Shown here in pieces: positions 42,902 to 52,083 of a stretch of 64,000 nt of DNA. Each line of letters starts with the position of its first letter. Within the stretch, counting starts at the first letter, position 1. The notes below the pieces were generated by a model, which made no database searches, had not been told where the DNA came from, and worked only from the letters and a program-made list of their open reading frames with translations. Source of the DNA: Acidisarcina sp963790505 (lineage in GTDB: Bacteria > Acidobacteriota > Terriglobia > Terriglobales > Acidobacteriaceae); contig CAWBOT010000002.1 of NCBI GenBank assembly GCA_963790505.1, forward strand, positions 434,001 to 498,000, written 5' to 3'. The translations under genes and the position numbers were made by a program.

Positions 42902-44509
42902 ATGACGCAGCCGGAGTGTTACCCGATCTCGATTTTGCCGCACTCCAGCCGGTTGTTTCTGGACTATGCGGAGCAGCGCGAGCCGCTGTTGCCGTTCTTT
43001 CCTTCCAGCCCTCATTCCAATGGATGGATGCTGCATCGATCGCCGCTTTCAGAGGCAGGGCGTTTGACCCTTGCTGAAATCCTGGAAAAACAGAATAGAG
43101 AATTTGGCGCCGGTGAGAAGGTCTTCGTGAATATAGCCGCGCTGCAGCGCGGAGCGAACGCGGTGGTGACGGGACAGCAGGTGACGCTACTGGGCGGGCC
43201 GCTGTATACGCTGTTCAAGGCGGCGACGGCGATTCGCAAGGCGCATGATGCGACGGCCGCGGGGCATCCGCATGTGCCGATCTTCTGGCTGGCGACCGAA
43301 GATCATGATCTCGAAGAAGCCGATCACATTACCTTCCCTTCGCGGCATGAGCTGCACAGGCTGAAACTTGAGATTCCAGAACGTGCACCGTCGCCGGTGG
43401 GCGGCGTGGAGTTGGGTGATGGGATCAGGCGGGTGCTCGACGAGGCGGCGGGTCTGCTTGAGCCTGGGCCGATTGTGGAAGCGCTTGAAGAGTTCTACAA
43501 ACCAACGGCTACTTTCGGCAGTGCCTTTGCGCGATTGATCTCGCGGGTGTTTTCAGAGCATGGCCTGATTGTGATCGATGCCGCGAGCCGCGAGCTTCAC
43601 GCGCTTGGCGCGGAAGTTTTGCGCAAGGCGATTACATCGGCGGACGAGTTACTCGCTGCCTTAAGTGAGCGGGACAAGTTACTGTCGGAGCGTGGGTATC
43701 ATTCGCAGGTGCTGGTGGGCCCGCAGTCGTCGCTGCTGTTCTTGATTGACACGGAGACAGGAGCGCGGCTGCCGCTGAGGCGGAAGGAAACCGGCGAGTG
43801 GTCGGCGGGGAAGAAGGTTTATTCAGAGGCGGCGCTGCTGGCAATTCTGGAGAGCGAGCCGGAGCGGCTCAGCCCGAATGCGTTGCTGCGGCCGATTTTT
43901 CAGGATGCGATCCTGCCGACCTCAGCGTATATCGGCGGCCCGGCGGAAATTGCTTATTTTGCGCAGTCGCAGGTGCTGTATGAGTGGGTGCTGGGACGGA
44001 CGACTCCGGTGCTGCCGCGGTTGAGCGCGACGCTGGTCGAGCCGGCGAGTGCCGAGGCGCTGTCGCAGCATGGGCTGAGCGTGACGGACGTGATGGCGCT
44101 GCGTCCTGAAGAGCTGGCGGTGCGGCTGGGCGCGCGGGCGATGCCGATCGAGAACAAGCGGAAGCTGGCGGCGGCGGGAAATTCGCTGGAGACCGAGTTA
44201 GCCGGGCTGACTGACTATATGAAGTCGCTCGATGAGGGATTGGGAAGGTCGGCGGAGGTAGCGGCGTCGAAGATGCGCTACCAGATGAATCGGCTGCGAC
44301 GGCTGAGCGCGAACTATCAACTGCAACGCGAGGCGAGCCTTCGCCGCCATGCGGATGCGCTGGCCATGGCGTTGTTTCCGGATGGGCATTTGCAGGAGCG
44401 GCTGATTGGGGCGGCGTGGTTTCTCTCGCGGCATGGCGAGGGGCTGGTTTCGCTGCTGGTTGAGCACGCTGCGCAGGAGTGCCCAGGGCACAAGGCGATT
44501 TTTCTGTAA
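42902..44509 (+). CDS. bshC: bacillithiol biosynthesis cysteine-adding enzyme
   Basis: This 535-residue protein contains AVVTGQQVTLLGGPLYTLFKA and PIFWLATEDHDLEEADH, both specific to BshC, which adds cysteine to glucosaminyl-malate to complete bacillithiol, the low-molecular-weight thiol used in place of glutathione. The start is at 42902 because AAGGAG lies directly in front; a GTG at 42884 in the same frame is less likely. bshA and bshB are not in the window. Confidence 0.92.
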   Translation: MTQPECYPISILPHSSRLFLDYAEQREPLLPFFPSSPHSNGWMLHRSPLSEAGRLTLAEILEKQNREFGAGEKVFVNIAALQRGANAVVTGQQVTLLGGPLYTLFKAATAIRKAHDATAAGHPHVPIFWLATEDHDLEEADHITFPSRHELHRLKLEIPERAPSPVGGVELGDGIRRVLDEAAGLLEPGPIVEALEEFYKPTATFGSAFARLISRVFSEHGLIVIDAASRELHALGAEVLRKAITSADELLAALSERDKLLSERGYHSQVLVGPQSSLLFLIDTETGARLPLRRKETGEWSAGKKVYSEAALLAILESEPERLSPNALLRPIFQDAILPTSAYIGGPAEIAYFAQSQVLYEWVLGRTTPVLPRLSATLVEPASAEALSQHGLSVTDVMALRPEELAVRLGARAMPIENKRKLAAAGNSLETELAGLTDYMKSLDEGLGRSAEVAASKMRYQMNRLRRLSANYQLQREASLRRHADALAMALFPDGHLQERLIGAAWFLSRHGEGLVSLLVEHAAQECPGHKAIFL

Positions 44510-44570
44510 GGTTGGCAGAGTCGTGATTCGAATTTGTGCCGATTGCAGTTACAATCTGCCTCTTCTCAAC

Positions 44571-45323
44571 CTACGGTCCGGTGGGGCCTTCGATGACTGG
44601 ACCGAGTCTTAGTCTTTCATCCCACTTTGCAGAATTGAGGCCGCGCACGATTAGGTAGATGCAGGTGCCGAGTTCGCCGATGAAGGCGGGGAGCACGATT
44701 GCGGGAAACATCTTTGCGGCAACTGCGGGAGCGAGCAGCAGGGTGAAGCTGTTGATGAGGTAAGAGACGCCGGCCATCCCCTGCAAGAGGCCGAGGACTT
44801 TGGGGAAGTATCCCGATTGATACAAGAGATAAGCGGTGACCAGGCAGCTCATGCCGAAGAAGATGAGGCCGACGCCGAAGCCGTCTTCGTGCTGGACGAG
44901 CGAGAGCGAGGCGAGGGCCTGGAGCTGAGTGGCGCCGAAGACACTGAGATAGTTTGAACCACTGAGAAGAAGCAGGACGGTGACGAGATTCAGTTTGTTA
45001 GCGCACAAGATCGCGGTCTGCAACATACCGAACAAGGCGGCGAGCGCCGAGAGCTCTTTGCTGACCGGCTTGAGCAAGACGTAGAAGAGTATGGCCATGG
45101 GGACATCGGTGATGTGCATGATGAGATCGCCGGCGATGCCGCAGCGAAAGAGAAACTCATGGGCCAGGATGTTGTGGGCCGTGGCGACTGCATTGCCTGG
45201 GACGACGAGGCGGCCGCGAACGAAGATTTCGCCAAAAAGACCGCAGGCGATATTCATCAGATAAAGTACGCCGGAGAGCCGCGCATAGAAGAGGGCCGAG
45301 GTGCGTAGGGAGCGAGCGTTCAT
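44571..45323 (-). CDS. DUF4386-type membrane protein
   Basis: This 250-residue integral membrane protein has about seven helices and opens with ALFYARLSGVLYLMNIACGL, typical of DUF4386. The function is not known for the family. The gene stands on the minus strand, downstream of an SgcJ-like gene by 30 bases. Confidence 0.7.
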   Translation of the reverse strand: MNARSLRTSALFYARLSGVLYLMNIACGLFGEIFVRGRLVVPGNAVATAHNILAHEFLFRCGIAGDLIMHITDVPMAILFYVLLKPVSKELSALAALFGMLQTAILCANKLNLVTVLLLLSGSNYLSVFGATQLQALASLSLVQHEDGFGVGLIFFGMSCLVTAYLLYQSGYFPKVLGLLQGMAGVSYLINSFTLLLAPAVAAKMFPAIVLPAFIGELGTCIYLIVRGLNSAKWDERLRLGPVIEGPTGP

Positions 45324-45352
45324 TCGATGTCCCTCCGTCCGATGTTTTGCTA

Positions 45353-45835
45353 CTACTTTAGATGGATGATGTCCATGATCAGCGCGTCGGAGATCTTCCA
45401 GGCGCCGTCCTTCTTTACATAAACTTCCAGGTAATAGGAATGACGGGGCTGCATGGGGTTTCCGCTGATGTCGTTTACCTGGCCCTGGCTGCTTTCATCG
45501 CTCCATACGGCGGCGGTGGTGGGTGAGGTCATCCGGAGGTCGAGGATCTTCGTCGGATTCGTGTCCTTGCCTGAACGGTATCCTGGCCGCGCGAACAGAT
45601 TGTTGAGGAACTTCTCAATTTCGGCGCGCCCGTGAAGACGAACGCCGAAGGGATTCTGCCACACTGCGTCATCGGTAAAGACCGAGGCCACTTCCTTGGC
45701 GTCGTACTTGTCCCAGCCCTCGGTCTCGCGGGCGAAGACGGCGCGCACCGCAGCTTCGTCGGTTGACTGTTGTGCGTGCGCAAGCGGCGCCAGAAATCCG
45801 AACAACGCAAGAGCCAGGGTGATTTTCTTCCGCAT
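45353..45835 (-). CDS. secreted SnoaL/SgcJ-like protein (NTF2 fold)
   Basis: This 160-residue protein has a signal peptide (KITLALALFGFLAPLAHA). The rest is a cone-shaped NTF2-like domain: DEAAVRAVFARETEGWDKYD, then VFTDDAVWQNPFGVRLHGRA. Many periplasmic SgcJ/EcaC-type proteins in Acidobacteriota share this layout. Ligand and reaction are unknown. Confidence 0.72.
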   Translation of the reverse strand: MRKKITLALALFGFLAPLAHAQQSTDEAAVRAVFARETEGWDKYDAKEVASVFTDDAVWQNPFGVRLHGRAEIEKFLNNLFARPGYRSGKDTNPTKILDLRMTSPTTAAVWSDESSQGQVNDISGNPMQPRHSYYLEVYVKKDGAWKISDALIMDIIHLK

Positions 45836-45924
45836 CCGTAGAGTCTCCTCAGCGTGTCGTTCCAAGGGTTGATTATGAATGTACCTCAAAGACGGCCGTC
45901 TGCAGATGGGAACGGAGGGCGCGC

Positions 45925-46341
45925 TTATTCCCCGATCAGGTGGAGGACGAGCTCTCGGCGATGGGGGCGGCGGCGGTGTTCGAAGAGATAGATGCCTTGC
46001 CAGGCGCCGAGTGCTAGACGGCCCGCGATGACGGGGATCGAGAGCTGCACCTGGGTGAGCGCGGTTTTGAGATGCGCGGGCATATCGTCGGGCCCTTCGG
46101 AGTCGTGAACATATGGGCCGCTCTCAGGCGCGAGACGGTCGAAATATGCTTCGATGTCGCTGCGCACGGTCGGGTCGGCATTCTCCTGGATCAGGAGCGA
46201 GGCTGAGGTATGGCGGCAGAAGATGGTCAGAAGGCCGGTTTGCACGCTCTGCCTTTCGACCCATTGGATGATGGCGGAAGTGACTTCGTAAAGGCGTTGG
46301 CCACGGGTCGCGATTTCGAGGTTGTGGACTGACTGCTTCAA
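45925..46341 (-). CDS. yjbQ: YjbQ-family (UPF0047) protein
   Basis: This 138-residue protein shows HTSASLLIQENADPTVRSD and GAWQGIYLFEHRRRPHRREL, the two signature blocks of UPF0047. YjbQ has weak thiamine-phosphate synthase activity in vitro; its physiological role is uncertain. The length is typical. An A-type palindrome lies upstream (46378-46408). Confidence 0.88.
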   Translation of the reverse strand: MKQSVHNLEIATRGQRLYEVTSAIIQWVERQSVQTGLLTIFCRHTSASLLIQENADPTVRSDIEAYFDRLAPESGPYVHDSEGPDDMPAHLKTALTQVQLSIPVIAGRLALGAWQGIYLFEHRRRPHRRELVLHLIGE

Positions 46342-46377
46342 ATGTTTCGGGCCTCGCTATGAGTTGCGAGACGAGAA

Positions 46378-46408
46378 CCCCCATCTCAACGTGAAATGGG
46401 GGCACCCG
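46378..46408. repeat. A-type variable-stem palindrome 6
   Basis: CCCCCAT (46378-46384) and ATGGGGG (46396-46402), then GCACCCG. Between the yjbQ and hypothetical genes. Confidence 0.65.
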
Positions 46409-46454
46409 ATCTCTGTTCTCTCCTAGATTAGCGGAGCTAAGAAAGCAATTCGTC

Positions 46455-46862
46455 CTAGGGGTTTACTGGCACGAAGGGTCTGGTGGGATCGAAGACGGTC
46501 CAGCCTAAGAGCTCAAAGATGCAGTGGGCATTCACGAGCGCCCGGTAAGGAGTTCCGGCTGGGCCGGTGAGGAAGACGACGCACAACTGCAGCGTCCTTA
46601 CACTCTCGACCTCGAAAGAGGTATGCAGCGGTGCGGAGAAATACTTAGAAGAGCCGTCGGTATAGATGATGTTGAGGTAGACCTCAGGGTCGCCGTAAGA
46701 GGCGATTCCCTCCCGCTCTACTATCACCGATCCGCTGTGGTCGGTTTCGAGCAAGGTGATTGCGCGGCCGAGTACGTTGATGGACTCCGTCACGGTGACA
46801 GTTCCAGCCGCAGGAGAAATACCGCTCTGGTCGGTATAGAGATTCAGCCATTCTTTAGCCAT
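46455..46862 (-). CDS. hypothetical protein (135 aa)
   Basis: A soluble beta-rich protein (TVTVTESINVLGRAITLLET, VYLNIIYTDGSSKYFSAP) without a signal or known motif; one cysteine lies within a hydrophobic strand (LQLCVVFLTG). GAGAGGA precedes the ATG, so expression is plausible. No family recognised. Confidence 0.6.
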   Translation of the reverse strand: MAKEWLNLYTDQSGISPAAGTVTVTESINVLGRAITLLETDHSGSVIVEREGIASYGDPEVYLNIIYTDGSSKYFSAPLHTSFEVESVRTLQLCVVFLTGPAGTPYRALVNAHCIFELLGWTVFDPTRPFVPVNP

Positions 46863-47208
46863 TGGATCCTCTCAGTTGGGTTGGTTGATTGGTCTATCGT
46901 TTGGGGGAAGGTTTGAGAACCAGAATTCAATGGCAGCTCTCGTTGAGCAATTTGATCCAGGGTGAAGCCGGAACGCGAGCGATACCGAGTTGGAGTTGCA
47001 ATGCGCATGACGTTTCCCCGCGAGGATCGCGTTGAATGCTCGTTCTACATGGATAGTGTCGTTGGGAGGGAGATCGTTACGGGAGGAGTTTGTATCGCGG
47101 ATAGCGTTCCCACTCAAGCCCAACAGCAGGGCTTGAATGGGCCACCTCGCCTCAAAACGGTGTTTTCGGAAACTCCGTGGTTCTATGACGCGCCATTTGG
47201 ACTGGCGC
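46863..47208. other. intergenic stretch with palindrome 7
   Basis: I see no gene in this 346-base gap. It holds the A-type palindrome at 47109-47146. Confidence 0.6.
47109..47146. repeat. A-type variable-stem palindrome 7
   Basis: CCCACTCAAGCCC (47109-47121), loop AACAGCA, GGGCTTGAATGGG (47129-47141), then CCACC. The stem is related to palindrome 2 and the loop to palindromes 3 and 4. Confidence 0.72.
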
Positions 47209-47853
47209 TCACCGCGGCTTTTGCAGCTGCCATTCGAGGTGGGCGCGGACGGTGGGCCATTCGGGGGCGATGATGCTGTAGACGCAGGTGTCGCGGAGGG
47301 TTCCGTTGGGGGAGACGATGTGGGAGCGGAGGATGCCGTCGAGCCTGGCGCCGAGGCGTTCGATGGCGCGGCGGCTTTGCTGGTTCATGAAGTGGGTGCG
47401 GAACTCGACGGCGATGCAGCCGAGGGTGTCGAAGGCGTGGCCGAGCAGGAGGAGCTTGGCCTCGGTGTTGAGGGCGGTGCGCTGGACGTGGTTCGCATAC
47501 CAGGTGGAGCCGATCTCGAGGCGGCGGTTGGTGGCGTCGATGTTCATGTAGGTGGTCATGCCGGCGGGTTGGCCTGCGTTCGGATTGTCGGGGCCGGTGT
47601 TGCCGGGTTCGGTGGTGTCGGGCGCGTTTTCGATGACGGTGAAGGGGAGCATGGATCCGGCGGCGTGGAGGGCGAGGCGGCGGTCGATCTCGGCGCGCAT
47701 TTTTTCGGGCTCGGGGGCGGAGGTGTACCAGAGCTTCCAGAGTTCGCCATCGCGGACGGCGGCGATGAGGCCGCCGTGATGATCGGGCGAGAGCGGGACG
47801 AGCGAGACGTGCTGGCCCTTGAGGGTGACGGGTTGGAGGATGTTGCCAGGCAT
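47209..47853 (-). CDS. RimJ/RimL-like GNAT acetyltransferase
   Basis: This 214-residue protein has the layout of ribosomal-protein or small-molecule N-acetyltransferases: LKGQHVSLVPLSPDHHGGL at the start, YMNIDATNRRLEIGSTWY (the IGyWl-like strand), and FRTHFMNQQSRRAIERLGAR for acetyl-CoA binding. The substrate is unknown. The start is placed at MPGNILQPVTL. Confidence 0.78.
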   Translation of the reverse strand: MPGNILQPVTLKGQHVSLVPLSPDHHGGLIAAVRDGELWKLWYTSAPEPEKMRAEIDRRLALHAAGSMLPFTVIENAPDTTEPGNTGPDNPNAGQPAGMTTYMNIDATNRRLEIGSTWYANHVQRTALNTEAKLLLLGHAFDTLGCIAVEFRTHFMNQQSRRAIERLGARLDGILRSHIVSPNGTLRDTCVYSIIAPEWPTVRAHLEWQLQKPR

Positions 47854-48217
47854 TGATGACAGTATAGGGGGAAAGGTCTGGAGTCGATGGTTCCCTCCGC
47901 AACTAAAGCCGCCATCCCTCAATCGGACAGATAGCACGGCTGAGGCCGTGCCCCTTCACAAGCTACGGTGTCCTTTCAGGAGGCGACTTATTCCGCAAGG
48001 CTATCGATGGCCATTTGGGATGTTGGGCAGTCCCACCTTTCGCCACGAGCGCGAAGGATGGGGCACCCACTTTTGTGTCGCCTCGAGAAATTCCCGCCGC
48101 CGCACAGCCATACTGTATTCTTGGGAGTCGCAGTTGGTTGCGCAGCGTGACGCGATGGCGGCGCTGCGGTAAAGCCAACCTGATGCGATCGGAGCCAGGC
48201 GCCGTAAGACCGCGACA
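47854..48217. other. intergenic region upstream of the giant kinase
   Basis: No gene was recognised. It contains a hairpin GCACGGC-TGA-G-GCCGTGC near 47934-47952 and the A-type palindrome at 48032-48068, and must include the promoter of the kinase gene. Confidence 0.55.
48032..48068. repeat. A-type variable-stem palindrome 8
   Basis: CCCACCTTTCGC (48032-48043) pairs with GCGCGAAGGATGGGG; the stem has one bulge. The GGGGCACCC tail is present. Confidence 0.65.
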
Positions 48218-51200
48218 ATGGCAACTGTCTTGCCACAACTCGAAGGCACCGACCGTTTTCGCCTGATAGGAAAGATCGGCGAGGGCGGCATGGGAGTGGT
48301 CTACGAGGCCTTCGACGAGGACCGCGGGATCCCGGTGGCGCTGAAGACGCTGCGCCGGGTGAGCCCGACGGCGCTGTATCTCTTCAAGCAGGAGTTCCGG
48401 ACGATCGCCGGGATATCCCACCCGAACCTCGTGGCGCTCTACGAGTTATTTGCGGGAAGCCCGGAAAACTGGTTCTTTACGATGCAGCTGTTGCGCGGCG
48501 AGGGCCTGCTGGACTCTCTGCGCTCCGATGCCATGCCGCCGGCGTTTGAACAGGGCAGCTCAGGGGGCGAGCTGGATTCGCCGACGAGCGCGCAGACCAG
48601 CCCATTCGACCAACTGACCTCGGACCACGACACGCTGAGCGGCCAGGCAGCGGTGCTTCGCGGTGTGCGGCGGCTGCTGCGGAAGGGAACTGCTCCTGAC
48701 GCGGAGCAGGTGCGGCAGGTGATGCGCCAGGTGGTGGAGGGGGTTTCGGCGCTTCATGCGGCGGGCAAGCTGCATCGGGACATCAAGCCCACCAACGTGA
48801 TGGTGACGAGCGGCGGAGAGGCAAAGGTATTGGATTTTGGCCTGGCCGCCGATGAGTTTGAGCTCAAGGAGGCGGGGCGCTTCGACGTGGTGGGGACCTC
48901 GGCGTACATGGCGCCGGAGCAGGCGACGGGGCGGCCGGTCTCGCCGGCCTCCGATTGGTACGCGGTGGGGGTGATGCTCTACCAGGTGTTGTGCGGGGAG
49001 TCGCCGTTTCAGGGAAGCTTTCGGCAGACGACGGACGCCAAGCTGAGCCGGGCATTTTTCAGGCCGAGCGCGATTGCCGACGAGGTCGATCCGGAGCTGG
49101 AGCAGCTGACACTGGACCTGCTGGAGATCGAGCCATCGCAGAGGCCGGACGGCGAAGCGATTCTCGCGGTGTTTTCCGGCGGCAAGAAGGACAAGCGGGC
49201 GGCGGTCCGCGACGCGCATGTGTCGGCGCCTTTCTACGGAAGGCGGAGCGAGCAGACGCAGCTGGACGAGGCGATGAGCGCGAGCCATGCCGGCGCGGTG
49301 GCGTTTGCGCTGGTGCACGGCGCATCGGGCGTGGGGAAGTCGACGCTGGTGCAGCATTACGTGCAGATGCGGACGGACGACGCGCTGGTGCTGCGCGGGC
49401 GCTGCTATGAGCAGGAGTCGGTACCGTACAAGGCGATCGACAGCGCGGTCGACGCGCTCTGCCAGCATCTGTTGACGCTACCGCGAAACGAACTGGCGAC
49501 GATGCTCCCGGAGGACATCGCGCTGCTGGCGCAGTTGTTCCCAGTGGTCAACCGGATCAACGAGCGAGTGAGCTTTCCGGCGGCGAACGAGGTGGTGAGC
49601 GATGCAAGGCGCATCCGGCGCAGAAGCGTGAGGGCGATGCGCGATCTGCTCGGGCATCTGCGCCGCGCGCAGCCGGTGGTGCTGGTCATCGACGACTTGC
49701 AGTGGGGCGATGTGGACAGCATCGCGCTGCTGGGGGAGATCTTTGCGCCACCGCTTCCGCCGCCGGTGCTGTTGCTGTGCACCTACCGGCGAGAGTACCG
49801 GGAGCGCAGCGCTTGCCTTGCCGCGTTGTTCGAATTGCAGAAGGCGAACCCGGCGATCCGCTGGTTCGATGTTGCGGTCGAGCCGTTCTCTTCGGAAGAG
49901 ACGCAGGACTTTGCGCAGTCGCTGCTGGGCGCGCCGTCGCGAGTCGGAGATGGTTCCGCTTCGGAGACGGTTGCGGCGCGTATTGCGAAGGAGTCGGGAG
50001 GCAATCCTTACTTTGCGGTGGAGCTGGCGCGCTATGCGAGCCGGTTTTCAGCGGATGACGCTCAGGCTTTGGGTGCGGAGAGCCTGCGCATCGATCACCT
50101 GCTGCGCGACCGTATCGCCGGATTGGACGAGGAGAGCCGAGCGCTGCTGAGTGCGGTTGCGGTACATAGCCAGCCGCTGGCGCAAATCGATGCTTATCGC
50201 GCCGCAGGGCTGGGCGTTCGCGACCCGGCGCCGCTGAATGTGCTGCGAATGGCGAACCTGGTGCGCAGCGCGGGATTCAATCAGGAAGACCAGCTTGAGT
50301 CGTTTCATGACCGGGTGCGGGACGCGGTGCTGCAAGGCTTGTCGGTCGACGAGCGGCGGTCTCTGCATGCCTCACTGGCGGAGACGCTGGAGGCAACGGA
50401 GCGTGGGGACGCGGAGTCGCTGGCGATGCACAACTCCCGCGCCGGCAACCTGAGCAAGGCGCTGCATTATCACGAACTGGCGGGCGACCGCGCAGCCGCT
50501 GCTGCGGCGTTCGATCGCGCGGCAGGGCACTATCGCAGCTGCCTCGAACTGATGCAGCCGGATGCAGAGCGGGAATCCGCGCTGCGGGCGAAGCTGGGCG
50601 AGGCGCTGGTGAACTCCGGGCGCAGCGTCGATGCGGCGCGCGAGTTTGAAGCGGCAGCAGTAGACGCGAGCGGCAAGACGCAGATCGAGCTGGAGCGGCA
50701 GGCGGCATTTCACTATGCGGGGAGCGGATACATCCAGGAAGGCAATGCGATCTTTGAGCGCGTGCTGGCGAGGGTGGGGCTGAGGTTTCCAACTTCGAAG
50801 CGAGCAATCCTGATGTCGATCCTGGCGTCGAGCTTCCGTTTGCGATTGCTGGGCAGCCGATTTCAGGAGCGAAGAGCGGAGGAGATATCGCAGGCCAAGC
50901 TGGACCGCTTCGACGCGGCGTGGTCGGTGGCGATGCCGATGTCGATGACCAACACCGCGCTGGGCATGAATTTTGGCCTGCTGGCACTGCGGCTGGCGAT
51001 GGAGGCGGGCGATCCGGTGCGCTTCGTCTACGGGCTGGAGTACGCGTATGTGCTGGCGCTGCAGGGGGCGGAGCCGCGGCGGCGAGCCGAGGCGCTGATC
51101 GAGGATGCGAGGCGCATCGTTTCGCAACATGACGATCCGAATATGCAGGGCGCGTTTCTGCTGATGGAGTCCGGATTTAACTATGTGCAGGCGAAGTGGA

Positions 51201-52069
51201 AGGCTGCTCTGCACTCGCTCAATCAAGCAGAGGAGATTTTTGCGAGCCGCGTTCGGGGCGGCTACTACTATCTCGCGTTCACCCGCACCTTGCAGCTATA
51301 TACGCTGTGGTCGCTGGGGGAATATGCCGAGCTGGCCCAGCGCTGCCGCCCTTATCTGCAAGAGGCAGAGCAGCTCGGCGACTTGCTCACCGCGGCAAAC
51401 ATTCGCACGATCAGTCAGCCGCTGGCCTACCTGGCGGCCGACGAGCCGGATCTTGCGCGCGACAGCGTGTTGCTGGGGCTGGCGGGATGGCCTGCTCCGG
51501 GATACCAGCTGCAGAACGCGATGGGCGCGCTGCTTCTGACGTGGACTGCGTTTTACCAGCGGGGCGCGGCGCGGAAGCTGGAGTATGTCGAGGAGCAGTG
51601 GCGGCTGACGCAGGCCAACCATATCGACAGCTTCGATAATATGCGGGCGGCGACGCTTGATGCGCGGCTGCGAACAGCACTGGCCACGGCGAATTGGGAA
51701 CGCACCTCGGCGCGGGAGAAACAAAACGCGTTGAAGATCGCGAGCGAATGCCTGAAGGTCCTCAATAAACAGACAAACGGGTGGGGACGGGGCAGCGCCG
51801 CGGTGGGTCGGGCAGCGATCGAAGAGTCGAAGGGCAATGTCATCGCGGCTGCGCAGGGTTTTCGCGAGGCTGGGCAGCGCTTTGAAGAGATCGATATGAT
51901 GGGCTTCGCCTGGTCGGCGCGACGGCGGGCGGGCCAGTTGATGGGCGACAGCCGAGGCCAGGAGCTGGTCGAGGCTGCCGACCGCTGGTTCAGTTCGCAG
52001 TCGATCTTGCAGCCGGAGCGATTCGCGGCGATGCATGTGGGCGGTTTCGCCGCGCACGAACTTCAGTAA
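48218..52069 (+). CDS. Ser/Thr kinase fused to AAA ATPase and TPR region
   Basis: This is a 1,283-residue protein. Residues 13-320 are a Hanks-type kinase: GKIGEGGMGVVYEAF, the Lys43 in VALKTL, HRDIKPTN (catalytic Asp) and DFGLAADEF. A 60-residue acidic insert lies between the small and large lobe. From about 340 an AAA_16 ATPase follows, with FYGRRSEQTQLDEA, Walker A GASGVGKST (near 370) and Walker B VVLVIDDLQWGD (near 490). The C-terminal 500 residues are TPR-like helices. The design matches large bacterial signalling kinases of the PknK type. It is followed after 14 bases by an acetoacetate-decarboxylase-like gene, a likely partner. Confidence 0.87.
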   Translation: MATVLPQLEGTDRFRLIGKIGEGGMGVVYEAFDEDRGIPVALKTLRRVSPTALYLFKQEFRTIAGISHPNLVALYELFAGSPENWFFTMQLLRGEGLLDSLRSDAMPPAFEQGSSGGELDSPTSAQTSPFDQLTSDHDTLSGQAAVLRGVRRLLRKGTAPDAEQVRQVMRQVVEGVSALHAAGKLHRDIKPTNVMVTSGGEAKVLDFGLAADEFELKEAGRFDVVGTSAYMAPEQATGRPVSPASDWYAVGVMLYQVLCGESPFQGSFRQTTDAKLSRAFFRPSAIADEVDPELEQLTLDLLEIEPSQRPDGEAILAVFSGGKKDKRAAVRDAHVSAPFYGRRSEQTQLDEAMSASHAGAVAFALVHGASGVGKSTLVQHYVQMRTDDALVLRGRCYEQESVPYKAIDSAVDALCQHLLTLPRNELATMLPEDIALLAQLFPVVNRINERVSFPAANEVVSDARRIRRRSVRAMRDLLGHLRRAQPVVLVIDDLQWGDVDSIALLGEIFAPPLPPPVLLLCTYRREYRERSACLAALFELQKANPAIRWFDVAVEPFSSEETQDFAQSLLGAPSRVGDGSASETVAARIAKESGGNPYFAVELARYASRFSADDAQALGAESLRIDHLLRDRIAGLDEESRALLSAVAVHSQPLAQIDAYRAAGLGVRDPAPLNVLRMANLVRSAGFNQEDQLESFHDRVRDAVLQGLSVDERRSLHASLAETLEATERGDAESLAMHNSRAGNLSKALHYHELAGDRAAAAAAFDRAAGHYRSCLELMQPDAERESALRAKLGEALVNSGRSVDAAREFEAAAVDASGKTQIELERQAAFHYAGSGYIQEGNAIFERVLARVGLRFPTSKRAILMSILASSFRLRLLGSRFQERRAEEISQAKLDRFDAAWSVAMPMSMTNTALGMNFGLLALRLAMEAGDPVRFVYGLEYAYVLALQGAEPRRRAEALIEDARRIVSQHDDPNMQGAFLLMESGFNYVQAKWKAALHSLNQAEEIFASRVRGGYYYLAFTRTLQLYTLWSLGEYAELAQRCRPYLQEAEQLGDLLTAANIRTISQPLAYLAADEPDLARDSVLLGLAGWPAPGYQLQNAMGALLLTWTAFYQRGAARKLEYVEEQWRLTQANHIDSFDNMRAATLDARLRTALATANWERTSAREKQNALKIASECLKVLNKQTNGWGRGSAAVGRAAIEESKGNVIAAAQGFREAGQRFEEIDMMGFAWSARRRAGQLMGDSRGQELVEAADRWFSSQSILQPERFAAMHVGGFAAHELQ

Positions 52070-52083
52070 GGGGGGAACGAGCC

